This document shows positions 1-9,836 of a stretch of 64,000 nucleotides of DNA, in pieces. Location: the NCBI RefSeq assembly GCF_003254705.1, contig NZ_QFYR01000003.1:310001-374000 (forward strand), read 5' to 3'. Under the pieces are notes generated by a model that saw nothing but the letters and a program-made list of their open reading frames with translations, searched no databases and was not told the DNA's origin. Source of the DNA: Phenylobacterium deserti. Lineage in GTDB: Bacteria > Pseudomonadota > Alphaproteobacteria > Caulobacterales > Caulobacteraceae. Position 1 is the stretch's first letter. Each line of letters starts with the position of its first letter. The position numbers and the translations under genes are program-made.

Positions 1-557
1 AACAAGGCCTGGGCGTCGCGCGTGCCGAACGCATCCTTGCACCTTTGGGCCCACCGAGCCGAACGGCGCATCGCGTCGGCCGCCTTGTCTTCGGTGGTCG
101 GCAGCGAAACCAGCTCGTCGAGCTGCATCACGATGTCGGAGCCAAGCAGGTCGGCCTGGATCTCCATGGATCGTTCCGGCGACAGCACGTGCCGCGAGCC
201 GTCGAGGTGACTTTGGAACGTCACCGCCTCTTCCTTGACCTTGCAGATCTTGGAGAGGGACATGACCTGGAAGCCGCCGCTGTCCGTCAGGATGGGCTTG
301 TCCCAGCGCATGAACTTGTGGAGCCCGCCAAGCCGCGCGACCCGCTCGGCCGTGGGACGCAGCATCAGGTGGTAGGTGTTGCCGAGGATAATGTCGGCGC
401 TGGTGGACTTCACCTGGTCCACCGTCATCGCCTTCACCGTGCCGACCGTGCCCACCGGCATGAAGGCCGGCGTGCGGATGTCGCCGCGCGGCGTAGCCAG
501 GATCCCTGTCCGGGCACGGCCGTCCGTGGCGTCGATTTTGAACGGGAACGCTGCCAT
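1..557 (-). CDS. tgt: queuine/preQ1 tRNA-guanine transglycosylase, C-terminus cut by window edge
   Basis: Exchanges the wobble guanine of GUN-anticodon tRNAs for preQ1 in queuosine synthesis; a cytoplasmic TIM-barrel enzyme. The visible 185 N-terminal residues run from a start reading [16 protein letters not shown], through [17 protein letters not shown], to the family signature [14 protein letters not shown], whose Asp lies in the active site, and MQLDELVSL. The zinc-binding C-terminal part lies outside the window. The ATG shares one base with the queA stop (TGATG), so the two genes are translationally coupled and belong to one leftward operon. Only plus-strand antisense frames are longer here; this minus frame is the one with family similarity. 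Confidence 0.95.
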   Translation of the reverse strand, partial: MAAFPFKIDATDGRARTGILATPRGDIRTPAFMPVGTVGTVKAMTVDQVKSTSADIILGNTYHLMLRPTAERVARLGGLHKFMRWDKPILTDSGGFQVMSLSKICKVKEEAVTFQSHLDGSRHVLSPERSMEIQADLLGSDIVMQLDELVSLPTTEDKAADAMRRSARWAQRCKDAFGTRDAQAL

Positions 558-1630
558 CAGGCCCGCCACAGCAGGCTGGAGTCGCCATAGGAATAGAAGC
601 GGTAGCCGCTCTCGATGGCGTGGGCGTAGGCCGCGCGCATGGTCTCATATCCCGCAAAGGCCGAGACCAGCATGAACAGGGTCGATTTCGGCAGGTGGAA
701 GTTGGTCATCAGCCCGTCGGCGGCCCGGAACCGGTAGCCCGGGGTGATGAAGATCGAGGTCTCGTCCATGAACGGCCGGATCACACCGTCCTCGCCCGCT
801 GCGCTCTCCAGCAGCCGCAAGGAGGTTGTCCCAACGCAGATGATGCGTCCGCCCGCCGCCCGCACCGCGTTCAGCCGGTCAGCGGTCGCCTCGTCCACCT
901 CGCCCCACTCGGCGTGCATCCGGTGCTCCGACAGGTCTTCGGACTTCACAGGAAGAAAAGTGCCGGCGCCCACATGGAGGGTCACGAAGGCGGTCTGAAC
1001 CCCGGCAGCTTCCAGCCCCGCGAAGAGTTGCGGCGTGAAATGCAGGCCCGCCGTCGGAGCGGCGACCGAGCCGTCCTCCTGCGCATAGACAGTCTGGTAG
1101 TCGGCGCGGTCCTTCTCGTCTTCCCCGCGTTTGGCGGCGATATAGGGCGGCAGGGGCATGGCGCCCCGCTCCGAGATCGCCACGTCGAGGTCGGGTCCGG
1201 ACAGATCGAAGGCGAGGGTGACCTCTCCACCCTCACCTTTCTCCTTCACCGTCGCGTCGAGCGCCGACAGCAGGCAGGCTGCGTCGCTGGTGGCGCCGAA
1301 CGCGATCCGGTCGCCAGGGCTGAGCTTCTTTCCAGGACGCATGAACGCCGTCCAGACGTGGGCGGACAGGCGCTTATGGAGGGTCGCCTCGCACGCCACT
1401 CGGCTCTCGCCACGCAGGCGAACGCCCTTCAGGCGCGCCGGGATGACCCTGGTGTCGTTCAGAACCAGGATGTCGCCGGAGCGCAGCAGGCCCGGCAGAT
1501 CGTAGACGCGTAGGTCCTGCAGCGGCGCACCGGGCTCAACCAACAGCAGTCGCGCGGAATCCCGAGGGTTCGCGGGGCGAAGAGCGATGCTCTCCTCGGG
1601 CAGAATGAAGTCGAAATCAGCAAGACGCAT
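557..1630 (-). CDS. queA: S-adenosylmethionine:tRNA ribosyltransferase-isomerase QueA
   Basis: Transfers and isomerises the ribosyl part of AdoMet onto preQ1-modified tRNA to give epoxyqueuosine, the step after Tgt. The 357-residue protein has the usual family length. Hallmarks are the N-terminus [58 protein letters not shown] and [17 protein letters not shown] longer frame opens 39 bases upstream, but the ATG at 1630 matches the family start. The stop overlaps the tgt start by one base. The gene is divergent from the EEP-family gene at 1696. Confidence 0.97.
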   Translation of the reverse strand: MRLADFDFILPEESIALRPANPRDSARLLLVEPGAPLQDLRVYDLPGLLRSGDILVLNDTRVIPARLKGVRLRGESRVACEATLHKRLSAHVWTAFMRPGKKLSPGDRIAFGATSDAACLLSALDATVKEKGEGGEVTLAFDLSGPDLDVAISERGAMPLPPYIAAKRGEDEKDRADYQTVYAQEDGSVAAPTAGLHFTPQLFAGLEAAGVQTAFVTLHVGAGTFLPVKSEDLSEHRMHAEWGEVDEATADRLNAVRAAGGRIICVGTTSLRLLESAAGEDGVIRPFMDETSIFITPGYRFRAADGLMTNFHLPKSTLFMLVSAFAGYETMRAAYAHAIESGYRFYSYGDSSLLWRA

Positions 1631-1695
1631 AGGACGGGCGTCAAGGCCACGCGGCCGCAGGCGCGTCAAGCGTCGCCTCGTGCTAGACGCGCGAC

Positions 1696-2655
1696 GTGCA
1701 TCGCTTGCGAATCTTTCTCGCCGACCTTCTGGGCGTAGCGATCCTCACCGGGACGTTCCTGTCCGCAGCCGCGGGAATGGGCGCGCACCTGGGTCGGATC
1801 AGCCTCGACTGGGACGTGCTGGCCCACTTCGCGCCCATCTGGCTCGCGGGAGCCGCGCTCGGCCTTGTTCTGGGTCTTCTGTTTCGCGGCAGGCTCCGCT
1901 TGTTCATCGTGGGCATCGGCCTGTTGGGCGTGGTCGCGGGCGCATGGCTGGTTGCGCCCGAGTACCTGCGCGATACCGGTCCGAAAGCCGCAGCCGGCGG
2001 CTCCGGCGAGCTGAAGATCGTCTCGCTCAACGTCTATGTGAGCAACCCTGCGCCGGAAGCGACGGCCGACTGGATCCTCGCCCAGGATCCTGACGTGGTG
2101 ATCCTCGCGGAATATCGCCCCGAGGTCCGCCAGCGCATCCTTGAACGCGGCGGCTGGAACGCAACCTGCATCAGATGCGATTCCACGGTGCTAACCCGCC
2201 TGCCAATCGTGGCGACCTCCCGGGCCAAGGGCGACGGACCCCTGGTGACGGCGACGCTCCGTGACGCGCGTGGCGAGTTCACTGTGGTGGGAATGCACAA
2301 CGCCTGGCCGACGGACGTGGCTGACCAACAGCGTCAGGAGGAACGCATCCGGCGCACGCTTCGCCGCTTCCCCGGCGAACGCACGATCCTTGCCGGCGAC
2401 TTCAACTCCGCACCCTGGTCCTTCTCGCGGCAGCGGTGGGACCGGACGTTCGGCCTGTTCCGCCGCGACCGGGCTATCTTCAGTTGGCCGGCTCAGCCCT
2501 ACAAACAACTGAAGTGGACGGCCGTTCCCTTTCTGCCAATCGATCACGTCTACGCAGGATCGGGGTGGGCGACGGTGAGCATCAAACGCGGCCCGCGCCT
2601 GACCTCCGACCACTACCCGTTAATCACGGTTCTAGCGCCGCTCGAGCCCCGCTGA
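1696..2655 (+). CDS. membrane-anchored endonuclease/exonuclease/phosphatase (EEP) family protein
   Basis: A 319-residue protein with about three hydrophobic segments in residues 5-90, followed by a catalytic domain of the EEP (DNase I/sphingomyelinase-like) fold. The expected motifs are all present: [11 protein letters not shown], the acidic [32 protein letters not shown] and the terminal SDHYPLI. This is therefore probably an active metal-dependent phosphodiesterase facing the periplasm. Its substrate (nucleic acid, phospholipid or phosphoester) cannot be read from sequence. The start is a GTG. Its 3' end overlaps the convergent gene 2624-3088 by 32 bases. Confidence 0.85.
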   Translation: MHRLRIFLADLLGVAILTGTFLSAAAGMGAHLGRISLDWDVLAHFAPIWLAGAALGLVLGLLFRGRLRLFIVGIGLLGVVAGAWLVAPEYLRDTGPKAAAGGSGELKIVSLNVYVSNPAPEATADWILAQDPDVVILAEYRPEVRQRILERGGWNATCIRCDSTVLTRLPIVATSRAKGDGPLVTATLRDARGEFTVVGMHNAWPTDVADQQRQEERIRRTLRRFPGERTILAGDFNSAPWSFSRQRWDRTFGLFRRDRAIFSWPAQPYKQLKWTAVPFLPIDHVYAGSGWATVSIKRGPRLTSDHYPLITVLAPLEPR

Positions 2656-3088
2656 GCGCAGCCTCCAGCTTCTCGCGGCGAGCGTGGTAATCGTGCACGA
2701 GTTCGCCGGCGCGGCGCTCCAGCGTTGCGCGCTGTTCTTCGATCTCGGCGAGAGCCTCCTCGTGCGAGGCTTCGAGATCAGCCAACTTCGCTTCGAGATC
2801 GGCGACCTTTTTCAGCGCGGCCGGCGACGTGCCCTTTGGCTTAGCCTTCGAAGGGGGCTTCAGCTTGGCAAGACTGTCCCGCGTACCAGCGGGTCGGCGC
2901 AGAACCTGGTCCGGCTGCGCGGTGGCCGCGGCGACGAGATCGGGATCGTCCGTCTCGTGCGCGCGGCCTTCCTTGAACACATCTTGGCGCAAGCCCCAGG
3001 CGGCCAGCGCCTTGGCTCTAGAGGTGGTCGCGACGATGTAGTCGGTGAACCCGTCGCTCGTCACGAACACCTTGAGCCGAGGCGCCAC
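2624..3088 (-). CDS. conserved hypothetical coiled-coil protein
   Basis: No family was recognised. The 154-residue protein starts at a GTG. Its N-terminal 50 residues look globular (RLKVFVTSDGFTDYIVATTSRAKALAAWG), with Trp and aromatic residues like a small RNA- or ligand-binding fold. A basic, Pro/Lys-rich linker follows, and from about residue 90 there is a long charged helix with heptad-like Leu/Ala spacing, probably a coiled coil. It follows the cyclophilin gene at 3097 by 8 bases and is probably the last cistron of that operon. It overlaps the convergent EEP gene at its end. Confidence 0.7.
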   Translation of the reverse strand: MAPRLKVFVTSDGFTDYIVATTSRAKALAAWGLRQDVFKEGRAHETDDPDLVAAATAQPDQVLRRPAGTRDSLAKLKPPSKAKPKGTSPAALKKVADLEAKLADLEASHEEALAEIEEQRATLERRAGELVHDYHARREKLEAALSGARAALEP

Positions 3089-3096
3089 GGCGGGCC

Positions 3097-3564
3097 TCAG
3101 GCGTCCGCCGCCACCTTCATGGAGACGATCTTGCCGGGCGCGCGGGGCGGCTCGCCCTTCGGCAGGGCGTCCACGTGCTCCATGCCTTCCGTCACCTCGC
3201 CCCAGACGGTGTACTGGCCGTCCAGGAAGGTGGCGTCGTCGAAGCAGATGAAGAACTGGCTGTTGGCCGAGTTCGGGTTCGGCGTGCGTGCCATGGAGCA
3301 GACGCCACGGACGTGGGGCTCACGGCTGAATTCCGCCTGAAGGTTCGGCTTGTCCGAGCCGCCTGAGCCGGTCCCGGTCGGATCGCCGCCTTGAGCCATG
3401 AAGCCCGGGATCACACGGTGGAACACGACGCCGTCGTAGAAGCCCTCGCGGGCCAGTTCCTTGATCCGCTCCACGTGGCCCGGCGCCAGATCGGGACGCA
3501 GCTTGATGGTCACCGGACCCGACTCCAGCGTCATGATCAGGGTGTTCTCGGGATCGTTGGCCAT
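3097..3564 (-). CDS. ppiB: peptidyl-prolyl cis-trans isomerase, cyclophilin type (cytoplasmic)
   Basis: Catalyses proline isomerisation during folding. The 155-residue single-domain cyclophilin lacks a signal peptide. Diagnostic stretches are FYDGVVFHRVIPGFMAQGGDPTG, ARTPNPNSANSQFFICF and YTVWGEVTEGMEHVD, with the active-site Arg in FHRVI and the QGGD and NSQFF pockets intact. The ATG at 3564 was preferred to the GTG one codon upstream. This ATG overlaps the stop of the preceding exported cyclophilin by one base (TGATG), so the two isomerases are coupled in one operon. Confidence 0.95.
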   Translation of the reverse strand: MANDPENTLIMTLESGPVTIKLRPDLAPGHVERIKELAREGFYDGVVFHRVIPGFMAQGGDPTGTGSGGSDKPNLQAEFSREPHVRGVCSMARTPNPNSANSQFFICFDDATFLDGQYTVWGEVTEGMEHVDALPKGEPPRAPGKIVSMKVAADA

Positions 3565-4439
3565 CACTTCACCTCAGCAGGAATGTTCACGTCACAGGCC
3601 GAGAAGTCGGCCCCTTTGGTTGCTCGAACGCGGTCAATCTCGCCCTTGAACCAGGCGCTTTTCGGATCGATCACCCGCACCTTGGGCCGCTCCGCCGCCG
3701 GTATATCGGCCAGCACGCGGACCCGTTCCATGCGGTCTTGCGGATCAGCGACGGGTTCTCCGACCTTGATGGCCCGCACCACGTCCTGACCCGAGATCAC
3801 CCGGCCCCAGGCGGCATAACGCTTCTCCAGGGAAGGATAGCCCGCCCGCATCAGGAAGAACTGGCTGTTCGCCGAGTCAGGGCTCTCGGCGCGCGCCGCG
3901 CCGGCGACGCCAGGGCAGAACAGCCCCCAGGCCGAGACCTTCCCGTCCCGGGTCATCGGGGCGAGCATCATGCTCTGGCTCATGACCGGGAGCGACTTGA
4001 TGAAGCCCACTTCCGCGATGCTCTGATCAGCCGCCGTCACGAAGGCCGTCTCTGGACCACGGCGGAACGTGAACTCGCCGGGCACGTCCGGTCGGGTCGA
4101 GCCGCCCTCGCCCGTGTTCAAGGGGTCGCCGGTCTGATCCATGAAGTCTTCAATGACCCGGAAGAAGGTGTGGCCATCGTAAAAGTGCTCGAGAGCCAAC
4201 TCGCGCACGCGCTGCACGAACAGCGGCGCCGCCTCCGGGATCATCTCGAGGACGATCCGACCCTTGTTGGTGTCGATCACCAGCACGTCGTTGGCGTCCG
4301 GCGTGCGCCAATCAGCTGCAACCGGTCCCGGCCGCTTCGGCACGTCGGTGATGGAGGGTTTGGCGCGAGACTGCGCTGTCGCGGCAGCAGGCAGGCAAAG
4401 GGCCGCGAACGCCGCGGCGAGCAATAGCTTGGCTCTCAT
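3564..4439 (-). CDS. exported cyclophilin-type peptidyl-prolyl isomerase
   Basis: A periplasmic proline isomerase of 291 residues. A Sec signal peptide (MRAKLLLAAAFAALCLPAAATAQ, cleaved after about residue 22) precedes a cyclophilin core with ALEHFYDGHTFFRVIEDFMDQTGDP, SPDSANSQFFLM and YAAWGRVISGQDVVRAI. The usual catalytic Arg is kept in FFRVI. It carries an insert of about 60 residues between the FRV and NSQFF blocks and a C-terminal tail of about 60 residues. It heads the operon with the cytoplasmic cyclophilin and lies 4 bases downstream of the NTF2-like gene. Confidence 0.9.
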   Translation of the reverse strand: MRAKLLLAAAFAALCLPAAATAQSRAKPSITDVPKRPGPVAADWRTPDANDVLVIDTNKGRIVLEMIPEAAPLFVQRVRELALEHFYDGHTFFRVIEDFMDQTGDPLNTGEGGSTRPDVPGEFTFRRGPETAFVTAADQSIAEVGFIKSLPVMSQSMMLAPMTRDGKVSAWGLFCPGVAGAARAESPDSANSQFFLMRAGYPSLEKRYAAWGRVISGQDVVRAIKVGEPVADPQDRMERVRVLADIPAAERPKVRVIDPKSAWFKGEIDRVRATKGADFSACDVNIPAEVK

Positions 4440-4443
4440 GATC

Positions 4444-4794
4444 CTACTCGTAATAGGCGGCGGACTCGTGGACCAGTCCGTCTTCGCCGAAGCGGGCGAC
4501 TTCCACCACTTCGGCGTCTGTCCGCGAGCTGTGGTAGCGGATCGCCACGCCGTCGGGCCCGCTCAACACCGCGCGAAGGGTGAAAGTTAGGCCTCCGCTC
4601 TGCAGGGCGCGGCTCCAGTAGTCCCGGAGATCCGTCTTGCCGACCACCCGGCCCGTGGGATCACCGGTGAAGCGCACGGCGTTCGGCGTCGTGAAAACGA
4701 TGTCCTCGGCGTAATGGCTAAGCACGGCCTCGACATCCAGCGCGTTCCAGGCGGCGATCCAGGCTTCGGCGAAGGCGCGCGGATCAGGTCGCAT
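4444..4794 (-). CDS. nuclear transport factor 2 / SnoaL-like family protein
   Basis: A 116-residue protein with the cone-shaped NTF2-like alpha+beta pattern: an N-terminal helix (FAEAWIAAWNALDVEAVLSHY), then ADDIVFTTP-like strands and a glycine-marked turn (GRVVGKTDLRDYWSRAL). Members bind small hydrophobic molecules or act as isomerases or hydrolases, and the substrate cannot be predicted. The ATG at 4794 lies inside the end of coaD (11-base overlap) and is preferred to a start 60 bases upstream, which would only add residues read out of frame from coaD. It is probably co-transcribed with coaD. Confidence 0.75.
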   Translation of the reverse strand: MRPDPRAFAEAWIAAWNALDVEAVLSHYAEDIVFTTPNAVRFTGDPTGRVVGKTDLRDYWSRALQSGGLTFTLRAVLSGPDGVAIRYHSSRTDAEVVEVARFGEDGLVHESAAYYE

Positions 4795-5284
4795 TGCTGA
4801 CCTTCTCCAGCAAGCGGTCCCGGACAGGCGGACTGACGAACTTGGAAACGTCACCGCCCAGCATGGCGATCTCCTTCACCAGCTTGGACGCGATCGCCTG
4901 ATGGCGTGGATCCGCCATCAGGAACACGGTCTCGATCTCACGTTCCAGCTGCTGGTTCATGGCCGTCATCTGGAACTCGAACTCGAAATCGGCGACGGCT
5001 CGCAGGCCCCGCACGATGATCCCCGCACCGATGTCGCGGGCGAACTGCATGGTAAGCCCCTGGAACGGACGCACCTCGATCTCGACCCGGCTGCGAAGGG
5101 GCTCGACGGCCTCTTCGACGATCGCCACCCGCTCCTCAAGGCTGAACATCGGCCCCTTGCCGGTGTTCATGGCCACTCCGAGCACCAGCTTGTCCACCAG
5201 CTTGATGGCGCGGCCGATGATGTCGGTGTGACCGTTGTGGATCGGGTCGAAGGTGCCCGGGTAGAGGCCGACGCGCGTCACCAT
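4784..5284 (-). CDS. coaD: phosphopantetheine adenylyltransferase
   Basis: Transfers AMP from ATP to 4'-phosphopantetheine, the penultimate step of coenzyme A synthesis. The 166-residue protein has the nucleotidyltransferase signature GLYPGTFDPIHNGHTDII with the conserved HxGH-type histidine, a FQGLTMQFARDIGAGIIVRGLRA block and MADPRHQAIASKLVKEIA. Length and motifs are typical. It lies 71 bases after gyrA on the same strand and overlaps the following NTF2-like gene. Confidence 0.97.
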   Translation of the reverse strand: MVTRVGLYPGTFDPIHNGHTDIIGRAIKLVDKLVLGVAMNTGKGPMFSLEERVAIVEEAVEPLRSRVEIEVRPFQGLTMQFARDIGAGIIVRGLRAVADFEFEFQMTAMNQQLEREIETVFLMADPRHQAIASKLVKEIAMLGGDVSKFVSPPVRDRLLEKVSNAT

Positions 5285-5355
5285 GAGGCTTGGTCCCCCA
5301 ACTGCCCGTCTCGCGTTTCGCTAAGGCGCGGGCTTCTGGCAAGCCCTAACTTGAC

Positions 5356-8133
5356 TTAGGCCTCGCCGCCCTCGGGAGCCTCGGGGGTCCCGTCCTCGAC
5401 CTGGTCGACCTCTTCCTCGCCCGTGTCCGCCAGGCGCTCCACCGAGACCACGTGCTCATCCTTCGCCGTGCGGAAGATGATCACGCCGGAGGTGTTGCGG
5501 CCCACCATGCGAACCTGGCTCACCGGCGTGCGGATCAGTTGCCCCTGATCGGTGACCAGCAGGATCTGGTCGCTGTCCTCCACCGGGAACGAGGCTGTCA
5601 GCCGCCCGCCCCGCTTGGTGAGGTCCTGAGCAAGCAGACCCTGACCGCCACGACCGGTGCGACGGAACTCGTAGGCGGACGTGCGCTTGCCGTAGCCTTC
5701 GGTCGACACGGTGAGGATGATCTCCTCGGCCGCGCCCAGCTGGGCGAAGCGCTCCACCGACAGGGCGGCGTCGCCCGCGGCGTCATCCTCGTCGTCGGCC
5801 GCGACGGCGTCCTCCACCTCATCGCCTTCGCCGTTGGCGGCTCTGCGGTTGGCGTTCGACTGCTTGACGTAGGCGGCGCGCTCTTCGGCGCTGGCTTCGA
5901 CAGAGCGAAGGATCGCCATGGAGATGACGCTGTCGCCATCGGCCAGGCGGATACCGCGAACCCCAGTGGAGTCGCGGCCGGCGAAGACACGCACCTCGTC
6001 CACCGCGAAGCGGATGCAGCGGCCCAGGGCTGTGGTGAGCAGGATGTCGTTCTGGTCGGCGTTGCAGACGCCCACGCCCACGATGGAGTCGCCCTCGTCG
6101 AGCTTCATCGCGATCTTGCCGTTTCGCTTGATGCCGATGAAGTCGCTGAGCTTGTTGCGGCGGACGTTCCCCGAGCGGGTGGCGAACATCACGTCGTACT
6201 GATCCCAGGTCGCCTCGTCTTCGGGCAGCGGCAGAATGGACGTGATGCTTTCGCCAGGCTCGATCGGCAGCAAGTTGACGAACGCCTTGCCGCGGGACGT
6301 CGGCGTGCCGACCGGCAGGCGCCACACCTTCAGCTGATAAGCCTTGCCGCCCGACGAGAAGAACAGCATCGGCGTGTGCGTGTTCGCGGAGAAGACACGG
6401 GTCACCGCATCCTCGTCCTTGGTCGCCATGCCGGAGCGGCCTTTGCCGCCGCGATGCTGGGTCCGGTAGGTCGCCAGCGGCGTGCGCTTCACATAGCCGG
6501 AGTGGGTGACCGTGATCACCATCTCCTCGCGCGCGATCAGGTCCTCGTCTTCGACGTCGGAGTCGCCGTCGACGATGTCCGTCCGGCGGGGAACGGCGAA
6601 GTTCTCGCGCACCTCGACCAGTTCTTCTCGGACGATCGCCATGACCTTCTCGCGAGAGGCCAGGATCTCGAGGAAGCCACGAATGGCCTCGGCCAGCGTG
6701 CGGGCCTCCCCGAAGATTTCGTCACGACCGAGGCCGGTAAGGCGCGACAGCGTCAGGGCGAGGATCGCCCGGGCCTGTTCGTCGGTGAGGCGGATACGGT
6801 CTCCGCCGATCACCACGGTGCGCGGATCTGCGATCAGCTCGACCAACGGCAGCATGTCGCCCGCCGGCCAATCGCGCGCCACCAGGCGCTCGCGAGCTTC
6901 CGACGGGTCCTTAGACGAGCGGATGATCTGGATGAAGTCGTCGATGTTGGCCACGGCGATCGCCAGGCCCACCAAGACGTGACCGCGATCGCGCGCCTTG
7001 GACAGCTCGTACTTGGTCCGGCGGACAACCACCTCTTCGCGGAAATCCACGAAGGCGGTGATCATCTCGCGCAGCCCCATCTGCTGGGGCCGGCCGCGGT
7101 TAAGCGCCAGCATGTTGACCCCGAACGAGGTCTGCAGCGGCGTGTAGCGATAAAGCTGGTTCAGCAGCACGTCGCCCGAAGCGTCGCGCTTCATTTCGAC
7201 GACGACGCGCATGCCGTCGCGGTCGCTTTCGTCGCGCAGGTCCGCGACGCCTTCAATCCGCTTTTCACGGACGAGTTCGGCGATGCGTTCGACCAGCGCG
7301 GCCTTGTTCACCTGATAAGGGATCGCCGTGATGACGATCGCTTCACGATCCTTGCGGATCTCCTCAACGGTGGCCTTGCCGCGCATGACGACCGAACCGC
7401 GGCCTGTCATCAGCGCTTGGCGCGCACCCGAGCGGCCGATGATCTCACCGCCCGTCGGGAAATCCGGACCGGGCACGATGTCCAGCAGCTGCTCGAGGCT
7501 GACTTCCGGATCGTCGATGTAGGTGAGGCAGGCGTCGATAACCTCGCCAAGATTGTGCGGCGGGATGTTGGTGGCCATGCCGACGGCGATGCCGCCGGCG
7601 CCATTCACCAGCAGGTTCGGAATACGCGACGGCAGAACGGCCGGCTCCTGTTCGGAACCGTCGTAGTTGTCCTTGAAGTCGACCGTGTCCTTGTCGAGAT
7701 CCGCAAGGATCGACATGGAAGCGCGCGTCAGACGGCATTCCGTGTAGCGCATGGCCGCGGGCGGATCATTGTCCACCGAGCCGAAGTTGCCCTGACCGTC
7801 GATCAGCAGCAGGCCCATGGAGAAGGGCTGCGCCATACGGACGAGCGTGTCGTAGATCGCGACGTCGCCGTGCGGGTGATACTTACCCATCACGTCACCG
7901 ACCACGCGGGCCGACTTCACGTATGATCGATCCGGCGTGTTGCCCTGCTCGTTCATCGAGAACAGGATCCGCCGGTGCACCGGCTTCAGACCGTCCCGAA
8001 CGTCAGGCAGCGCTCGGCTGACGATGACGCTCATGGCGTAGTCGAGATACGAGCGCTTCAGCTCGTCTTCGATGGCGATAGGGGCGATGCCCCCGCGCCG
8101 GTCGTCCGGAGGGGTGGTGGTCTCGTCGGTCAC
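5356..8133 (-). CDS. gyrA: DNA gyrase subunit A
   Basis: The breakage-reunion subunit that introduces negative supercoils with GyrB. The 925-residue protein has an N-terminal winged-helix region ([16 protein letters not shown]), [20 protein letters not shown], the catalytic tyrosine in [10 protein letters not shown], and a C-terminal beta-pinwheel with the GyrA box QHRGGKG at 6430-6460. Two features stand out. The residue equivalent to E. coli Ser83 is Val (codon at 7861-7863), while Asp87 is kept. Between late pinwheel blades there is an Asp/Glu/Ala-rich insert (about 5740-5865), and the C-terminal tail is also acidic. Confidence 0.99.
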   Translation of the reverse strand: MTDETTTPPDDRRGGIAPIAIEDELKRSYLDYAMSVIVSRALPDVRDGLKPVHRRILFSMNEQGNTPDRSYVKSARVVGDVMGKYHPHGDVAIYDTLVRMAQPFSMGLLLIDGQGNFGSVDNDPPAAMRYTECRLTRASMSILADLDKDTVDFKDNYDGSEQEPAVLPSRIPNLLVNGAGGIAVGMATNIPPHNLGEVIDACLTYIDDPEVSLEQLLDIVPGPDFPTGGEIIGRSGARQALMTGRGSVVMRGKATVEEIRKDREAIVITAIPYQVNKAALVERIAELVREKRIEGVADLRDESDRDGMRVVVEMKRDASGDVLLNQLYRYTPLQTSFGVNMLALNRGRPQQMGLREMITAFVDFREEVVVRRTKYELSKARDRGHVLVGLAIAVANIDDFIQIIRSSKDPSEARERLVARDWPAGDMLPLVELIADPRTVVIGGDRIRLTDEQARAILALTLSRLTGLGRDEIFGEARTLAEAIRGFLEILASREKVMAIVREELVEVRENFAVPRRTDIVDGDSDVEDEDLIAREEMVITVTHSGYVKRTPLATYRTQHRGGKGRSGMATKDEDAVTRVFSANTHTPMLFFSSGGKAYQLKVWRLPVGTPTSRGKAFVNLLPIEPGESITSILPLPEDEATWDQYDVMFATRSGNVRRNKLSDFIGIKRNGKIAMKLDEGDSIVGVGVCNADQNDILLTTALGRCIRFAVDEVRVFAGRDSTGVRGIRLADGDSVISMAILRSVEASAEERAAYVKQSNANRRAANGEGDEVEDAVAADDEDDAAGDAALSVERFAQLGAAEEIILTVSTEGYGKRTSAYEFRRTGRGGQGLLAQDLTKRGGRLTASFPVEDSDQILLVTDQGQLIRTPVSQVRMVGRNTSGVIIFRTAKDEHVVSVERLADTGEEEVDQVEDGTPEAPEGGEA

Positions 8134-8239
8134 GGAGGGATTTTGCCGTTAGAATCGGACTGCTTATGTAGGCATCGTTGTTAGCATTCTGAAGGCGGCT
8201 GCGCCAACTCCACGCGGGTGGCGCGACCCGGAGTCCCAT

Positions 8240-9301
8240 ATGTCCATCGCTGTCGGCGAGCCTGTTCCCTGGTTTCGGGCCGCGACCCCGTCCCAGCCCG
8301 AGTTCAGTTTCGACACCGTGGCGGGACGCTATGTGCTGATGGTCTTCCTGCCCCGGGACGCCGACCGGCGGGGGGAGGTCCTGGCGGCTCTGTCCGAGAA
8401 CCTGGCGACGTTCGACAACCGTCGGCTCACCGCGCTCGCCGTTGTCCGGGATGCCGCGACAGCCGTGGGGGTGAAGGATCTCAAGGCGCTCCACTGGATC
8501 CTCGACCTTGATGACCGCATCAGCCGCAAATTCGACGTAGCGGCTGACGATGGCGTAGACCGGCCCGCCTGGCTCCTGCTTGACCCCACCCTGCGCCTGC
8601 TGCGGCGCTGGAACGTGGGCGAAGAGCAGGCTCTCTTCGCCGCCTTGCCCAAGCTGCCGCCGCCGGAGCGTCATGCCGGCCCGATCATCCCTGCGCCCGT
8701 TCTGATCGCCCCCAGAATTTTCGAACCCGCTTTCTGTCAGCAGTTGATCGACCTGCTCGAAAGCGACGGCGGCGGCGCTTTCAGCGGCGTCATGCGCGAT
8801 CGAGGTCAGCGCACCGTGGTGGTGATGGACGATCTGAAGAAGCGGCGTGATGTCCTGATTACTGACCCGGACCTGCAGACGGCGATCCGCCGTCGGCTCA
8901 AGGCGCGTCTTTTCCCGATGATCAACCGAGCGTTCGGCTTCAAGGTCACGCGTATCGAGCGCTACCTTGTGAGCTGCTACGCGGCGGAGGACGGCGGCGT
9001 CTTCCACGCCCACAGGGACAACACCACCCAGGGAACGGCACACCGCAAGTTCGCCGGGTCCATCAATCTGAACGACAGCTTCGAAGGCGGCGACCTGCGC
9101 TTTCCGGAATTCGGCCCCGCCACCTACCGACCGCCGGTGGGCGGCAGCTGCGTGTTCGGTTGCGGACTGCTGCATGAAGCCACGCCCGTAACCTCCGGCC
9201 GCCGCTACGCTTTCCTGCCATTCTTCTATGACGAAGCCGGCCAGTCGCTGCTCGATGCCTACCGCGAACGGATTGCCGAGACCGCTGTCGAAGCGAACTG
9301 A
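8240..9301 (+). CDS. redoxin-like domain fused to a prolyl-4-hydroxylase-type 2OG-Fe(II) oxygenase
   Basis: A 353-residue two-domain protein. Residues 1-150 resemble an AhpC/TSA thioredoxin fold (VGEPVPWFRAATPSQPEFSFDTVAGRYVLMVFLPRD then VRDAATAVGVKDL and WLLLDPTLRLLRRW) but contain no peroxidatic cysteine, so this part is probably not an active peroxidase. Residues 155-345 form a double-stranded beta-helix oxygenase: the iron ligands are His and Asp in VFHAHRDNTT and the distal His in LLHEATPV, followed by the 2-oxoglutarate-binding Arg in SGRRYAFLPFF. The substrate is unknown. An ATG preceded by GGAG sets the start. It stands alone, divergent from gyrA. Confidence 0.85.
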   Translation: MSIAVGEPVPWFRAATPSQPEFSFDTVAGRYVLMVFLPRDADRRGEVLAALSENLATFDNRRLTALAVVRDAATAVGVKDLKALHWILDLDDRISRKFDVAADDGVDRPAWLLLDPTLRLLRRWNVGEEQALFAALPKLPPPERHAGPIIPAPVLIAPRIFEPAFCQQLIDLLESDGGGAFSGVMRDRGQRTVVVMDDLKKRRDVLITDPDLQTAIRRRLKARLFPMINRAFGFKVTRIERYLVSCYAAEDGGVFHAHRDNTTQGTAHRKFAGSINLNDSFEGGDLRFPEFGPATYRPPVGGSCVFGCGLLHEATPVTSGRRYAFLPFFYDEAGQSLLDAYRERIAETAVEAN

Positions 9302-9379
9302 ACACGGTGGAGCCTATGTGCTCATGATCGGTTCAGGTCGGATGCACCAAGGCTGCGCGGAATGCTAAGACGGAACGCA

Positions 9380-9829
9380 ATGAAGAACCTGACCGCCCTC
9401 CTCCTCGCCGCAGCCGCCATCGCGACCCCGGCGGCCGCCGCTCAGAAGACCGAGACCATCAAGCCCGGCTACTGGGAGTCCACGAACCGCCTTCTCTCCC
9501 CGATCCGCGACAGCTCCACGGAGAAGCGCTGCATCACGCCCGCAGACGTGGAGAAGTTCATGAACGGGCCCAGCAACAGGCACTACGCCTGCACCTACCC
9601 GACTAAGGTGATCGATGACGGCAAGATCACCCTCAAGGGCACCTGCGTCAGCAAGAAGGGCCGGAAGGTGGCTGTGGAAGGCGAAGGCAGCTACACGCCG
9701 ACCAGCTTCCAGATCAACGCCCGGATCGCTTCTGAGCTGTTCGGGATCCCGCTTTCCGGCCGCGCCTCCACCGAAGCCCGTCGGATCTCCGACACCTGCC
9801 CGCCGACCACCGCCAGCTCCGGCAAGTAA
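9380..9829 (+). CDS. DUF3617-type periplasmic protein
   Basis: A 149-residue exported protein of unknown role. It has a signal peptide (MKNLTALLLAAAAIATPAAAA, cleavage near residue 21), then the typical DUF3617 opening IKPGYWESTNRL, a paired-cysteine region (KRCITPADVEKF with HYACTYP), and a C-terminal Cys in ISDTCPP. The ATG at 9380 is chosen over the in-frame ATG at 9362 because it places the signal peptide at the N-terminus. It is convergent with the TetR gene, 7 bases away. Confidence 0.8.
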   Translation: MKNLTALLLAAAAIATPAAAAQKTETIKPGYWESTNRLLSPIRDSSTEKRCITPADVEKFMNGPSNRHYACTYPTKVIDDGKITLKGTCVSKKGRKVAVEGEGSYTPTSFQINARIASELFGIPLSGRASTEARRISDTCPPTTASSGK

Positions 9830-9836
9830 ATGAGCG

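Noticed and set aside
5452-7926. An 824-codon open frame on the plus strand
   Set aside because: It is the antisense shadow of gyrA in GC-rich DNA; the translation is His/Arg/Asp-rich low complexity without any family motif.
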